NCBI GenBank assembly: GCA_037349105.1
Contig: JAYJMM010000017.1
Location: 2,232,001-2,296,000, forward strand
Origin: Limnomonas spitsbergensis
Taxonomy: Eukaryota > Chlorophyta > Chlorophyceae > Chlamydomonadales
Length of the DNA stretch: 64,000 nucleotides
Direction: 5' to 3'
Position numbers and translations under genes: made by a program. The notes below the pieces were generated by a model. It was not told the DNA's origin, searched no databases, and saw only the letters and a list, made by a program, of their open reading frames with translations. Below are positions 28,363 to 41,856 of the stretch, one piece after another (position 1 is the first letter of the stretch; each line of letters opens with the position of its first letter).

Positions 28363-29494
28363 CAGCACAGGGCGGGTCATATGTATCGTAAAAACGTGGA
28401 CAGGCCCAGCAGTGCAAGGAGGTTAGGTCATGACTTGATATCAGTTACACATTGACTGTGCTCTAACCTGATTGCTAGCAGTGCACTTATACTGGTAGGC
28501 ACCAACTGTCCCTTGAGATAATCAAACGCAAACACAATGGGCTTAAGGAGTCCACTTGACAGAATCACCAACTCCAATAAATTTATGTTTTGAGATATCT
28601 TGGCCATGCTGAGGGGCCTGCCTCTAATTTTTTGAGGATGTTATATTGCAGTGCTGGCCTCCATAGCTGAAGTATTACCTGCTGTAAAGCCTAGGGTTGT
28701 GGCTCTGAAACCACCAGTGCTGTTTTTTCCATCCTCTCGCAAAAACAGTCTTCGGCAGATCTGGCTGGCTCAGCTCAGATAAGAAGGGGGGCCTGGAATA
28801 ACGGACATGAAAATCAAGATGTGTGAATAAAGAGTGGATACCTGACATACGGCATCCTGGAACTCAGTGGCAGTGATATGGGAGCTTGCATGGCTGAGGG
28901 GCTGCATGGGGCAAGGGGCATGGCTTCCTGACAAGCCACCTTTGCCCCAAATTTGCAGCCTCTGGAGTTGGGAATGGTGCAAAAATTGGGTGGGCAGTCT
29001 TAATGAGCTACTCTCAGGCTCTCTGAATCACTAGACATCATAGCAATCAGACAGGTATGGAGTGAATTCCAATCCAGCAAAGACAGCCCTGATGTGGGCC
29101 ACATGGAAGGCCATATCTGCATGTTGGATTGGACAAATAACCCAGGGAAGGTGGCAATGCCTCCGTCTATGGCCCACCTACACCCCCTAAGGTTCTAACT
29201 TAACCGGGTTTTGGCCACTTTTCAGGCTCAGCCGCCGCAAGTTTGGTACCCAACGGGGCCGTTTTGGCATCCAACTGCCATTCGGATTCAAATGATGACC
29301 CAACCGACCTCAATAAACCGTGTATGGCAAGCTGGTTACAGCACTTGACGATGAAGCAACACACCAGGTCGATCGAGGCAGTTCCTAGAGAGATTACTTC
29401 AAATTGCAGTTGGTACTGCTAGTGTGAACCAGGTTGGGACGGAGGGTCAAACCTCAGTACCCCTAAAACGTGTCGATACATCTGACCCGCCCTG
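28363..29494 (+). mobile_element. E module 1
   Basis: Left TIR CAGGGCGGGTCA, one variable base, ATGTATCG. Right TIR is its inverted form CGATACAT, one base, TGACCCGCCCTG. TA lies just outside both ends. Inside, a 70-codon minus frame (28770-28982) stays open in all ten copies, but its product is not recognised. A + frame ending before the transposase is broken here by one missing T near 29270. Confidence 0.8.
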
Positions 29495-29630
29495 TACCCG
29501 GAAGAAAAGCTCGCAGGTCTTGAACATCATCAGTGGGACCCGGACCATGCACACACCTGGTGGGCATGCCCTAGGGAAGTGCAACACCCACGCAAAGCGA
29601 AATAAGACCTGGCTACTCAAGAGCAAAAAA

Positions 29631-30785
29631 ATGGCATCCATAAAATTATTGCATTTCAGGGACTCAATTGCTCCCATGGTACCTACCTCTGAAGAACTCC
29701 GTTGGGCTATCGTAACGAGGTGGAATAAGAACCACGACATCTCCAAGACAGCTAGGCAGCTTGGACTATCCAACAGGGTTGTGGAGCACTGGGTGCAGCG
29801 ATATAAAGATTCCGGAGCTGTCCACGTCGCGCCAAAGTCCGGCAAGAAGAGGATCCTCAGCCCAGAGGCGGAGTCCCGGGCCTATGACATGTTGCTGAGC
29901 AACCAGCATGGTGGTGCAAAAACAGTTGCACATGAGCTTGGGACATTAGGCTTGGTCACCAGGCCAGTGGGGAAGAAGACTGTCATTCGAGCAGCCCGGA
30001 GGCACGCATCGGAGATTGGGAAAAAATTGAGGGTTATGCGGGGTGCGCCTAGGAAGCAGCTTTCGGGGTCAACTCGACAGAAGCGGCTGGACTTCTGCAA
30101 AGCCAGCAAGGGAAGGGACTGGAGCCACCTCCTCTTCACCGACGGGAAGAAGTTTCCATTTACCTACCCAGGGGTGAAGGTGCAGCCTGTGTCCTGGGGC
30201 GTGGAGGGTGGGGGTGAGAGAGCGGTACGTGAGGCAACCTCTCCAAATCACCCCCTGGTCCTCAACGTGTATGCGGGCATCTGCAAGTGGGGAATCAGCA
30301 AGCTTCACTTTGTGGCAGGCACCAGCAGCCAGAAGACCACCTTCAAGAACAAGAAGGGCCAGGTGGCCAGGAATATCACCACAGAGGAGAATGAGGAGGT
30401 CGTGAAGACGACATTCCTGCCTGAGGGACAGCACCTCTTCACCCAGCACGACATTGCTACATGGTACCTTCAGCAGGACAACGACCCTACTCACAGTGCT
30501 GCCATACCTGTGGTGAAGAGGTGGAACTCCCAGCGTGGCAGCAGCGTGGGCCTCCTCTAAAAGTGGCCTCCCAACAGCCCGGACTAGAGTCCGATCGAGA
30601 ACTTTTGGGGATATATGCAGGCCAAGATGGACGCTAAGGGCTGCAGAACTCTCCAGGAGTTTAAGGTATCCCTGATCAAGGATGTAGCAGCAGTAACCAA
30701 GGAGTACTTCTCTAAGCTGGTGGGCAGCATGCCCAAAAGGATCGTTGCATGCATCCGCAAGAAGGGCGACAAGACAAAATATTGA
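29631..30785 (+). pseudogene. IS630/Tc1-type transposase, unit 1 (best copy)
   Basis: Cut-and-paste DDE transposase remnant of 384 codons. N-terminal helix-turn-helix: ELRWAIVTRWNKNHDISKTA then RQLGLSNRVVEHWVQRYKDS. First catalytic Asp in LLFTDGKKF (30141), second in WYLQQDNDPTH (30477), third acidic residue Glu in SPIENFWGYM (30597). The frame is intact to TAA at 30558; TAG at 30585 also lies in frame before the Glu. With the stops counted as residues the D-E spacing is 39, against 34 in classical Tc1. ATG 29631 was chosen as it opens the conserved domain; the frame is open up to 29424, inside E. The stop at 30783 is natural, 22 nt before the next E. Confidence 0.85.
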
Positions 30786-30807
30786 AAATTCTTGCCACCC
30801 GCCGCTA

Positions 30808-31939
30808 CAGCACAGGGCGGGTCATATGTATCGTAAAAACGTGGTCAGGCCCAGCCGTGCAAGGAGGTTAGGTCATGACTTGATATCAGTTACACATTGA
30901 CTGTGCTCTAACCTGATTGCTAGCAGTGCACTTATACTGGTAGGCACCAACTGTCCCTTGAGATAATCAAACGCAAACACAATGGGCTTAAGGAGTCCAC
31001 TTGACAGAATCACCAACTCCAATAAATTTATGTTTTGAGATAACTTGGCCATGCTGAGGGGCCTGCCTCTAATTTTTTGAGGATGTTATATTGCAGTGCT
31101 GGCCTCCATAGCTGAAGTATTACCTGCTGTAAAGCCTAGGGTTGTGGCTCTGAAACCACCAGTGCTGTTTTTTCCATCCTCTCGCAAAAGCAGTCTTCGG
31201 CAGATCTGGCTGGCTCAGCTCAGATAAGAAGGGGGGCCTGGAATAACGGACATGAAAATCAAGATGTGTGAATAAAGAGTGGATACCTGACATACGGCAT
31301 CCTGGAACTCAGTGGCAGTGATATGGGAGCTTGCATGGCTGAGGGGCTGCATGGGGCAAGGGGCATGGCTTCCTGACAAGCCACCTTTGCCCCAAAGTTG
31401 CAGCCTCTGGAGTTGGGAATGGTGCAAAAATTGGGTGGGCAGTCTTAATGAGCTACTCTCAGGCTCTCTGAATCACTAGACATCATAGCAATCAGACAGG
31501 TATGGAGTGAATTCCAATCCAGCAAAGACAGCCCTGATGTGGGCCACATGGAAGGCCATATCTGCATGTTGGATTGGACAAATAACCCAGGGAAGGTGGC
31601 AATGCCTCCGTCTATGGCCCACCTACACCCCCTAAGGTTCTACCTTAACCGGGTTTTGGCCACTTTTCAGGCTCAGCCGCCGCAAGTTTGGTACCCAACG
31701 GGGCCGTTTTGGCATCCAACTGCCATTCGGATTCAAATGATGACCCAACAGACCTCAATAAACCGTGTATGGCAAGCTGGTTACAGCACTTGACGATGAA
31801 GCAACACACCAGGTCGATCGAGGCAGTTCCTAGAGAGATTACTTCAAATTGCAGTTGGTACTGCTAGTGTGAACCAGGTTGGGACGGCGGGTCAAACCTC
31901 AGTACCCCTAAAACGTGTCGATACATCTGACCCGCCCTG
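30808..31939 (+). mobile_element. E module 2
   Basis: 1,132 bp, nearly identical to E1, with the same TIRs and flanking TA. Shares the missing T in the + frame with E1, which marks units 1 and 2 as sisters. Confidence 0.8.
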
Positions 31940-32075
31940 TACCCGGAAGAAAAGCTCGCAGGTCTTGAACATCATCAGTGGGACCCGGACCATGCACACA
32001 CCTGGTGGGCATGCCCTAGAGAAGTGCAACACCCACGCAAAGCGAAATAAGACCTGGCTACTCAAGAGCAAAAAA

Positions 32076-33228
32076 ATGGCATCCATAAAATTATTGCATT
32101 TCAGGGACTCAATTGCTCCCATGGTACCTACCTCTGAAGAACTCCGTTGGGCTATCGTAACGAGGTGGAATAAGAACCACGACATCTCCAAGACAGCTAG
32201 GCAGCTTGGACTATCCAACAGGGTTGTGGAGCACTGGGTGCAGCGATATAAAGATTCCGGAGCTGTCCACGTCGCGCCAAAGTCCGGCAAGAATGATCCT
32301 TAGCCCAGAGGCGGAGTCCCGGGCCTATGACATGTTGCTGAGCAACCAGCATGGTGGTGCAAAAACAGTTGCACATGAGCTTGGGACATTAGGCTTGGTC
32401 ACCAGGCCAGTGGGGAAGAAGACTGTCATTCGAGCAGCCCGGAGGCACGCATCGGAGATTGGGAAAAAATTGAGGGTTCTGCGGGGTGCGCCTAGGAAGC
32501 AGCTTTCGGGGTCAACTCGACAGAAGCGGCTGGACTTCTGCAAAGCCAGCAAGGGAAGGGACTGGAGCCACCTCCTCTTCACCGACGGGAAGAAGTTTCC
32601 ATTTACCTACCCAGGGGTGAAGGTGCAGCCTGTGTCCTGGGGCGTGGAGGGTGGGGGTGAGAGAGCGGTACGTGAGGCAGCCTCTCCAAATCACCCCCTG
32701 GTCCTCAACGTGTATGCGGGCATCTGCAAGTGGGGAATCAGCAAGCTTCACTTTGTGGCAGGCACCAGCAGCCAGAAGACCACCTTCAAGAACAAGAAGG
32801 GCCAGGTGGCCAGGAATATCACCACAGAGGAGAATGAGGAGGTCGTGAAGACGACATTCCTGCCTGAGGGACAGCACCTCTTCACCCAGCACGACATTGC
32901 TACATGGTACCTTCAGCAGGACAACGACCCTACTCACAGTGCTGCCATACCTGTGGTGAAGAGGTGGAACTACCAGCGTGGCAGCAGCGTGGGCCTCCTC
33001 TAAAAGTGGCCTCCCAACAGCCCGGACTAGAGTCCGATCGAGAACTTTTGGGGATATATGCAGGCCAAGATGGACGCTAAGGGCTGCAGAACTCTCCAGG
33101 AGTTTAAGGTATCCCTGATCAAGGATGTAGCAGCAGTAACCAAGGAGTACTTCTCTAAGCTGGTGGGCAGCATGCCCAAAAGGATCGTTGCATGCATCCG
33201 CAAGAAGGGCGACAAGACAAAATATTGA
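32076..33228 (+). pseudogene. Dead transposase, unit 2
   Basis: Frameshift near 32293 (GGCAAGAATGATCC against GGCAAGAAGAGGATCC in unit 1), then the shared TAA (33001) and TAG (33028). Confidence 0.8.
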
Positions 33229-33250
33229 AAATTCTTGCCACCCGCCGCTA

Positions 33251-34382
33251 CAGCACAGGGCGGGTCATATGTATCGTAAAAACGTGGACAGGCCCAGCAG
33301 TGCAAGGAGGTTAGGTCATGACTTGATATCAGTTACACATTGACTGTGCTCTATCCTGATTGCTAGCAGTGCACTAATACTGGTAGGCACCAACTGCCCC
33401 TTGAGATAATCAAACGCAAACACAATGGGCTTAAGGAGTCCACTTGACAGAATCACCAACTCCAATACATTAATTTTTTGAGATAACTTGGCCATGCTGA
33501 GGGGCCTGCCTCTAATTTTTTGAGGATGTTATATTGCAGTGCTGACCTCCATAGCTGAAGTATTACCTGCTGTAAAGCCTAGGGTTGTGGCTCTGAAACC
33601 ACCAGTGCTGTTTTTCCATCCTCTCGCAAAACCAGTCCTCGGCAGATCTGGCTGGCTCAGCTCAGATAAGAAGGGGGGCCTGGAATAAAGGACATGAAAA
33701 TCAAGATGTGTGAATAAAGAGTGGATACCTGACATACGGCATCCTGGAACTCAGTGGCAGTGATATGGGAGCTTGCATGGCTGAGGGGCTGCATGGGGCA
33801 AGGGGCATGGCTTCCTGACAAGCCACCTTTGCCCCAAATTTGCAGCCTCTGGAGTTGGGAATGGTGCAAAAATTGGGTAGGCAGTCTTAATGAGCTACTC
33901 TCAGGCTCTCTGAATCACTAGACATCATAGCAATCAGACAGGTGTGGAGTGAATTCCAATCCAGCAAAGACAGCCCTGATGTGGGCCACATGGAAGGCCA
34001 TATCTGCATGTTGGATTGGACAAATGACCCAGGGAAGGTGGCAATGCCTCCGTCTATGGCCCACCTACACCCCCTAAGGTTCTACCTTAACCGGGTTTTG
34101 GCCACTTTTCAGGCTCAGCCGCCGCAAGTTTGGTACCCAACGGGGCCGTTTTTGGCATCCAACTGCCATTCGGATTCAAATGATACCCCAACAGACCTCA
34201 ATAAACCGTGTATGGCAAGCTGGTTACAGCACTTGACGATGAAGCAACACACCAGGTCGATCGAGGCAGTTCCTAAAGAGATTACTTCAAATTGCAGTTG
34301 GTACTGCTAGTGTGAACCAGGTTGGGACGGAGGGTCAAACCTCAGTACCCCTAAAACGTGTCGATACATCTGACCCGCCATG
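33251..34382 (+). mobile_element. E module 3
   Basis: 1,132 bp. Right TIR has one change (CCCGCCATG). The + frame at 33942-34310 is open here (122 codons, product unknown). Confidence 0.8.
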
Positions 34383-34521
34383 TACCCGGAAGAAAAGCTC
34401 GCAGACTGTCTTGAACATCATCAGTGGTACCCGGACCATGCACACACCTGGTGGGCATGCCCTAGGGAAGTGCAACACCCACGCAAAGCGAAATAAAACC
34501 TGGCTACTCAAGAGCAAAAAA

Positions 34522-35675
34522 ATGGCATCCATAAAATTATTGCATTTCAGGGACTCAATTGCTCCCATGGTACTTACCTCTGAAGAACTCCGTTGGGCTA
34601 TCGTAACGAGGTGGAATAAGAACCACGACATCTCCAAGACAGCTAGGCAGCTTGGACTATCCAACAGGGTTGTGGAGCACTGGGTGCAGCGATATAACGA
34701 TTCCGGAGCTGTCCACGTCGCGCCAAAGTCCGGCAAGAAAAGGATCCTCAGCCCAGAGGCGGAGTCCCGGGCCTATGACCTGTTGATGAGCAACCAGCAT
34801 GGTGGTGCAAAAACAGTTGCAAAAGAGCTTGGGACATTAGGCTTGGTCACCAGGCCAGTGGGGAAGAAGACTGTCTTTCGAGCAGCCCGGAGGCACGCAT
34901 CGGAGATTGGGAAAAAATGAGGGTTCTGCGGGGTGCGCCTAGGAAGCAGCTTTCAGGGTCAACTCGACAGAAGCGGCTGGACTTATGCAAAGCCAGCAAG
35001 GGAAGGGACTGGAGCCACGTCCTCTTCACGGACGGGAAGAAGTTTCCATTTACCTACCCAGGGGTGAAGGTGCAGCCTGTGTCCTGGGGCGTGGAGGGTG
35101 AGGGTGAGAGAGCGGTACGTGAGGCAGCCTCTCCAAATCACCCCCTGGTCCTCAACGTGTATGCGGGCATCTGCAAGTGGGGAAACAGCAAGCTTCACTT
35201 TGTGGCAGGCACCAGCAGCCAGAAGACCACCTTCAAGAACAAGAAGGGCCAGGTGGCCAGGAATATCACCACAGAGGAGAATGAGGAGGTCGTGAAGACG
35301 ACATTCCTGCCTGAGGGACAGCGCCTCTTCACCCAGCACGACATTGCTACATGGTACCTTCAGCAGGACAACGACCCTACTCACAGAGCTGCCATACCTG
35401 TGGTGAAGAGGTGGAACTCCCAGCGTGGCAGCAGCGTGGGCCTCCTCTAAAAGTGGCCTCCCAACAGCCCGGACTAGAGTCCGATCGAGAACTTTTGGGG
35501 ATATATGCAGGCCAAGATGGACGCTAAGGGCTGCAGAACTCTCCAGGAGTTTAAGGTATCCCTGATCAAGGATGTAGCAGCAGTAACCAAGGAGTACTTC
35601 TCTAAGCTGGTGGACAGCATGCCCAAAAGGATCGTTGTATGCATCCGCAAGAAGGGCGACAAGACAAAATATTGA
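34522..35675 (+). pseudogene. Dead transposase, unit 3
   Basis: One base lost after GATTGGGAAAAAA gives TGA at 34918. The second half reopens at 34917. The shared TAA is at 35448, followed by TAG. Confidence 0.8.
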
Positions 35676-35697
35676 AAATTATTGCCACCCGCCGCTA

Positions 35698-36831
35698 CAG
35701 CACAGGGCGGGTCATATGTATCGTAAAAACGTGGACAGGCCCAGCAGTGCAAGGAGGTTAGGTCATGACTTGATATCAGTTACACATTGACTGTGCTCTA
35801 TCCTGATTGCTAGCAGTGCACTAATACTGGTAGGCACCAACTGCCCCTTGAGATAATCAAACGCAAACACAATGGGCTTAAGGAGTCCACTTGACAGAAT
35901 CACCAACTCCAATACATTAATTTTTTGAGATAACTTGGCCATGCTGAGGGGCCTGCCTCTAATTTTTTTGAGGATGTTATATTGCAGTGCTGGCCTCCAT
36001 AGCTGAAGTATTACCTGCTGTAAAGCCTAGGGTTGTGGCTCTGAAACCACCAGTGCTGTTTTTTCCATCCTCTCGCAAAACCAGTCCTCGGCAGATCTGG
36101 CTGGCTCAGCTCAGATAAGAAGGGGGGCCTGGAATAAAGGACATGAAAATCAAGATGTGTGAATAAAGAGTGGATACCTGACATACGGCATCCTGGAACT
36201 CAGTGGCAGTGATATGGGAGCTTGCATGGCTGAGGGGCTGCATGGGGCAAGGGGCATGGCTTCCTGACAAGCCACCTTTGCCCCAAATTTGCAGCCTCTG
36301 GAGTTGGGAATGGTGCAAAAATTGGGTAGGCAGTCTTAATGAGCTACTCTCAGGCTCTCTGAATCACTAGACATCATAGCAATCAGACAGGTGTGGAGTG
36401 AATTCCAATCCAGCAAAGACAGCCCTGATGTGGGCCACATGGAAGGCCATATCTGCATGTTGGATTGGACAAATGACCCAGGGAAGGTGGCAATGCCTCC
36501 GTCTATGGCCCACCTACACCCCCTAAGGTTCTACCTTAACCGGGTTTTGGCCACTTTTCAGGCTCAGCCGCCGCAAGTTTGGTACCCAACGGGGCCGTTT
36601 TTGGCATCCAACAGCCATTCGGATTCAAATGATACCCCAACAGACCTCAATAAACCGTGTATGGCAAGCTGGTTACAGCACTTGACGATGAAGCAACACA
36701 CCAGGTCGATCGAGGCAGTTCCTAGAGAGATTACTTCAAATTGCAGTTGGTACTGCTAGTGTGAACCCGGTTGGGACGGAGGGTCAAACCTCAGTACCCC
36801 TAAAACGTGTCGATACATCTGACCCGCCCTG
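35698..36831 (+). mobile_element. E module 4
   Basis: 1,134 bp, TIRs and flanking TA intact, + frame open (36391-36759). Confidence 0.8.
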
Positions 36832-36967
36832 TACCCGGAAGAAAAGCTCGCAGGTCTTGAACATCATCAGTGGGACCCGGACCATGCACACACCTGGTGG
36901 GCATGCCCTAGGGAAGTGCAACACCCACGCAAAGCGAAATAAGACCTGGCTACTCAAGAGCAAAAAA

Positions 36968-38121
36968 ATGGCATCCATAAAATTATTGCATTTCAGGGAC
37001 TCAATTGCTCCCATGGTACTTACCTCTGAAGAACTCCGTTGGGCTATCGTAACGAGGTGGAATAAGAACCACGACATCTCCAAGACAGCTAGGCAGCTTG
37101 GACTATCCAACAGGGTTGTGGAGCACTGGGTGCAGCGATATAAAGATTCCGGAGCTGTCCACGTCGCGCCAAAGTCCGGCAAGAAGAGGATCCTCAGCCC
37201 AGAGGCGGAGTCCCAGGCCTATGACCTGTTGCTGAGCAACCAGCATGGTGGTGCAAAAACAGTTGCACATGAGCTTGGGACATTAGGCTTGGTCACCAGG
37301 CCAGTGGGGAAGAAGACTGTCATTCGAGCAGCCCGGAGGCACGCATCGGAGATTGGGAAAAATTGAGGGTTCTGCGGGGTGCGCCTAGGAAGCAGCTTTC
37401 GGGGTCAACTCGACAGAAGCGGCTGGACTTCTGCAAAGCCAGCAAGGGAAGGGACTGGAGCCACCTCCTCTTCACCGACGGGAAGAAGTTTCCATTTACC
37501 TACCCAGGGGTGAAGGTGCAGCCTGTGTCCTGGGGCGTGGAGGGTGGGGGTGAGAGAGCGGTACGTGAGGCAGCCTCTCCAAATCACCCCCTGGTCCTCA
37601 ACGTGTATGCGGGCATCTGCAAGTGGGGAATCAGCAAGCTTCACTTTGTGGCAGGCACCAGCAGCCAGAAGACCACCTTCAAGAACAAGAAGGGCCAGGT
37701 GGCCAGGAATATCACCACAGAGGAGAATGAGGAGGTCGTGAAGACGACATTCCTGCCTGAGGGACAGCGCCTCTTCACCCAACACGACATTGCTACATGG
37801 TACCTTCAGCAGGACAACGACCCTACTCACAGAGCTGCCATACCTGTGGTGAAGAGGTGGAACTCCCAGCGTGGCAGCAGCGTGGGCCTCCTCTTAAAGT
37901 GGCCTCCCAACAGCCCGGACTAGAGTCCGATCGAGAACTTTTGGGGATATATGCAGGCCAAGATGGACGCTAAGGGCTGCAGAACTCTCCAGGAGTTTAA
38001 GGTATCCCTGATCAAGGAGGTAGCAGCAGTAACCAAGGAGTACTTCTCTAAGCTGGTGGGCAGCATGCCCAAAAGGATCGTTGTATGCATCCGCAAGAAG
38101 GGCGACAAGACAAAATATTGA
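36968..38121 (+). pseudogene. Dead transposase, unit 4 (first shared stop absent)
   Basis: Frameshift at the A run gives TGA near 37364. It is the only copy with TTA (Leu) where the others have TAA or TAG, so the second frame reads through to TAG at 37921. TTA may be ancestral. Confidence 0.8.
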
Positions 38122-38143
38122 AAATTCTTGCCACCCGCCGCTA

Positions 38144-39275
38144 CAGCACAGGGCGGGTCATATGTATCGTAAAAACGTGGACAGGCCCAGCAGTGCAAGG
38201 AGGTTAGGTTATGACTTGATATCAGTTACACATTGACTGTGATCTAATCTGATTGCTAGCAGTGCACTAATACTGGTAGGCACCAACTGTCCCTTGAGAT
38301 AATCAAACGCAAACACAATGGGCTTAAGGAGTCCACTTGACAGAATCACCAACTCCAATACATTTATGTTTTGAGATAACTTGGCCATGCTGAGGGGCCT
38401 GCCTCTAATTTTTTGAGGATGTTATATTGCAGTGCTGGCCTCCATAGCTGAAGTATTACCTGCTGTAAAGCCTAGGGTTGTGGCTCTGAAACCACCAGTG
38501 CTGTTTTTCCATCCTCTCGCAAAACCAGTCCTCGGCAGATCTGGCTGGCTCAGCTCAGATAAGAAGGGGGGCCTGGAATAACGGACATGAAAATCAAGAT
38601 GTGTGAATAAAGAGTGGATACCTGACATACGGCATCCTGGAACTCAGTGGCAGTGATATGGGAGCTTGCATGGCTGAGGGGCTGCATGGGGCAAGGGGCA
38701 TGGCTTCCTGACAAGCCACCTTTGCCCCAAAGTTGCAGCCTCTGGAGTTGGGAATGGTGCAAAAATTGGGTAGGCAGTCTTAATGAGCTACTCTCAGGCA
38801 CTCTGAATCACTAGACATCATAGCAATCAGACAGGTATGGAGTGAATTCCAATCCAGCAAAGACAGCCCTGATGTGGGCCACATGGAAGGCCATATCTGC
38901 ATGTTGGATTGGACAAATGACCCAGGGAAGGTGACAATGCCTCCGTCTATGGCCCACCTACACCCCCTAAGGTTCTACCTTAACCGGGTTTTGGCCACTT
39001 TTCAGGCTCAGCCGCCGCAAGTTTGGTACCCAACGGGGCCGTTTTTGGCATCCAACTGCCATTCGGATTCAAATGATACCCCAACAGACCTCAATAAACC
39101 GTGTATGGCAAGCTGGTTACAGCACTTGACGATGAAGCAACACACCAGGTCGATCGAGGCAGTTCCTAGAGAGATTACTTCAAATTGCAGTTGGTACTGC
39201 TAGTGTGAATCAGGTTGGGACGGCGGGTCAAACCTCAGTACCCCTAAAACGTGTCGATACATCTGACCCGCCCTG
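38144..39275 (+). mobile_element. E module 5
   Basis: 1,132 bp, first of a run of modules sharing GGTTATGAC near the left end (units 5-8). Confidence 0.8.
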
Positions 39276-39411
39276 TACCCGGAAGAAAAGCTCGCATGTC
39301 TTGAACATCATCAGTGGGACCCGGACCATGCACACACCTGGTGGGCATGCCCTAGGGAAGTGCAACACCCACGCAAAGCGAAATAAGACCTGGCTACTCA
39401 AGAGCAAAAAA

Positions 39412-40564
39412 ATGGCATCCATACAATTATTGCATTTCAGGGACTCAATTGCTCCCATGGTACTTACCTCTGAAGAACTCCGTTGGGCTATCGTAACGAG
39501 GTGGAATAAGAACCACGACATCTCCAAGACAGCTAGGCAGCTTGGACTATCCAACAGGGTTGTGGAGCACTGGGTGCAGCGATATAAAGATTCCGGAGCT
39601 GTCCACGTCGCGCCAAAGTCCGGCAAGAAGAGGATCCTCAGCCCAGAGGCGGAGTCCCGGGCCTATGACCTGTTGATGAGCAACCAGCATGGTGGTGCAA
39701 AAACAGTTGCACAAGAGCTTGGGACATTAGGCTTGGTCACCAGGCCAGAGGGAAGAAGACTGTCATTCGAGCAGCCCGGAGGCACGCATCGGAGATTGGG
39801 AAAAATTGAGGGTTCTGCGGGGTGCGCCTAGGAAGCAGCTTTCGGGGTCAACTCGACAGAAGCGGCTGGACTTATGCAAAGCCAGCAAGGGAAGGGACTG
39901 GAGCCACGTCCTCTTCACCGACGGGAAGAAGTTTCCATTTACCTACCCAGGGGTGAAGGTGCAACCTGTGTCCTGGGGCGTGGAGGGTGAGGGTGAGAGA
40001 GCGGTACGTGAGGCAGCCTCTCCAAATCACCCCCTGGTTCTCAACGTGTATGCGGGCATCTGCAAGTGGGGAATCAGCAAGCTTCACTTTGTGGCAGGCA
40101 CCAGCAGCCAGAAGACCACCTTCAAGAACAAGAAGGGCCAGGTGGCCAGGAATATCACCACAGAGGAGAATGAGGAGGTCGTGAAGACGACATTCCTGCC
40201 TGAGGGACAGCGCCTCTTCACCCAGCACGACATTGCTACATGGTACCTTCAGCAGGACAACGACCCTACTCACAGAGCTGCCATACATGTGGTGAAGAGG
40301 TGGAGCTCCCAGCGTGGCAGCAGCGTGGGCCTCCTCTAAAAGTGGCCTCCCAACAGCCCGGACTAGAGTCCGATCGAGAACTTTTGGGGATATATGCAGG
40401 CCAAGATGGACGCTAAGGGCTGCAGAACTCTCCAGGAGTTTAAGGTATCCCTGATCAAGGATGTAGCAGCAGTAACCAAGGAGTACTTCTCTAAGCTGGT
40501 GGGCAGCATGCCCAAAAGGATCGTTGTATGCATCCGCAAGAAGGGCGACAAGACAAAATATTGA
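39412..40564 (+). pseudogene. Dead transposase, unit 5
   Basis: Frameshift near 39750 (CCAGAGGGAAG against CCAGTGGGGAAG), plus the A-run change and the shared TAA (40337) and TAG. Confidence 0.8.
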
Positions 40565-40586
40565 AAATTCTTGCCACCCGCCGCTA

Positions 40587-41720
40587 CAGCACAGGGCGGG
40601 TCATATGTATCGTAAAAACGTGGACAAGCCCAGCAGTGCAAGGAGGTTAGGTTATGACTAGATATCAGTTACACATTGACTGTGATCTAACCTGATTGCT
40701 AGCAGTGCACTAATATTGGTAGGCACCAACTGTCCCTTGAGATAATCAAACGCAAACACAATGGGCTTAAGGAGTCCACTTGACAGAATCACCAACTCCA
40801 ATACATATATGTTTTGAGATAACTTGGCCATGCTGAGGGGCCTGCCTCTAATTTTTTGAGGATGTTATATTGCAGTGCTGGCCTCCATAGCTGAAGTATT
40901 ACCTGCTGTAAAGCCTAGGGTTGTGGCTCTGAAACCACCAGTACTGTTTTGTTCCATCCTCTCGCAAAACCAGTTCTCGGCAGATCTGGCTGGCTCAGCT
41001 CAGATAAGAAGGGGGGCCTGGAATAAAGGACATGAAAATCAAGATGTGTGAATAAAGAGTGGATACCTGACATACGGCATCCTGGAACTCAGTGGCAGTG
41101 ATATGGGAGCTTGCATGGCTGAGGGGCTGCATGGGGCAAGGGGCATGGCTTCCTGACAAGCCACCTTTGCCCCAAATTTTCAGCCTCTGGAGTTGGGAAT
41201 GGTGCAAAAATTGGGTAGGCAGTCTTAATGAGCTACTCTCAGGCTCTCTGAATCACTAGACATCATAGCAATCAGACAGGTATGGAGTGAATTCCAATCC
41301 AGCAAAGACAGCCCTGATGTGGGCCACATGGAAGGCCATATCTGCATGTTGGATTGGACAAATGACCCAGGGAAGGTGGCAATGCCTCCGTCTATGGCCC
41401 ACCTACACCCCCTAAGGTTCTACCTTAACCGGGTTTTGGCCACTTTTCAGGCTCAGCCGCCGCAAGTTTGGTACCCAACGGGGCCGTTTTTGGCATCCAA
41501 CTGCCATTCGGATTCAAATGATACCCCAACAGACCTCAATAAACCGTGTATGGCAAGCTGGTTACAGCACTTGACGATGAAGCAACACACCAGGTCGATC
41601 GAGGCAGTTCCTAGAGAGATTACTTCAAATTGCAGTTGGTACTGCTAGTGTGAACCCGGTTGGGACGGCGGGTCAAACCTCAGTACCCCTAAAACGTGTC
41701 GATACATCTGACCCGCCCTG
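40587..41720 (+). mobile_element. E module 6
   Basis: 1,134 bp, carries the GTTTTGTTCCATCC variant shared with modules 7-9. Confidence 0.8.
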
Positions 41721-41856
41721 TACCCGGAAGAAAAGCTCGCAGGTCTTGAACATCATCAGTGGGACCCGGACCATGCACACACCTGGTGGGCATGCCCTAG
41801 GGAAGTGCAACACCCACGCAAAGCGAAATAAGACCTGGCTACTCAAGAGCAAAAAA

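Noticed and set aside
28770..28982. 70-codon minus frame in each E module as a gene
   Set aside because: Conserved only because the copies are nearly identical; no motif or signal supports it.
30558..30587. Reassigned TAA/TAG codons (alternative genetic code)
   Set aside because: The ankyrin exons and the 626-codon RT frame use no internal TAA or TAG, and unit 4 has Leu at the first position.
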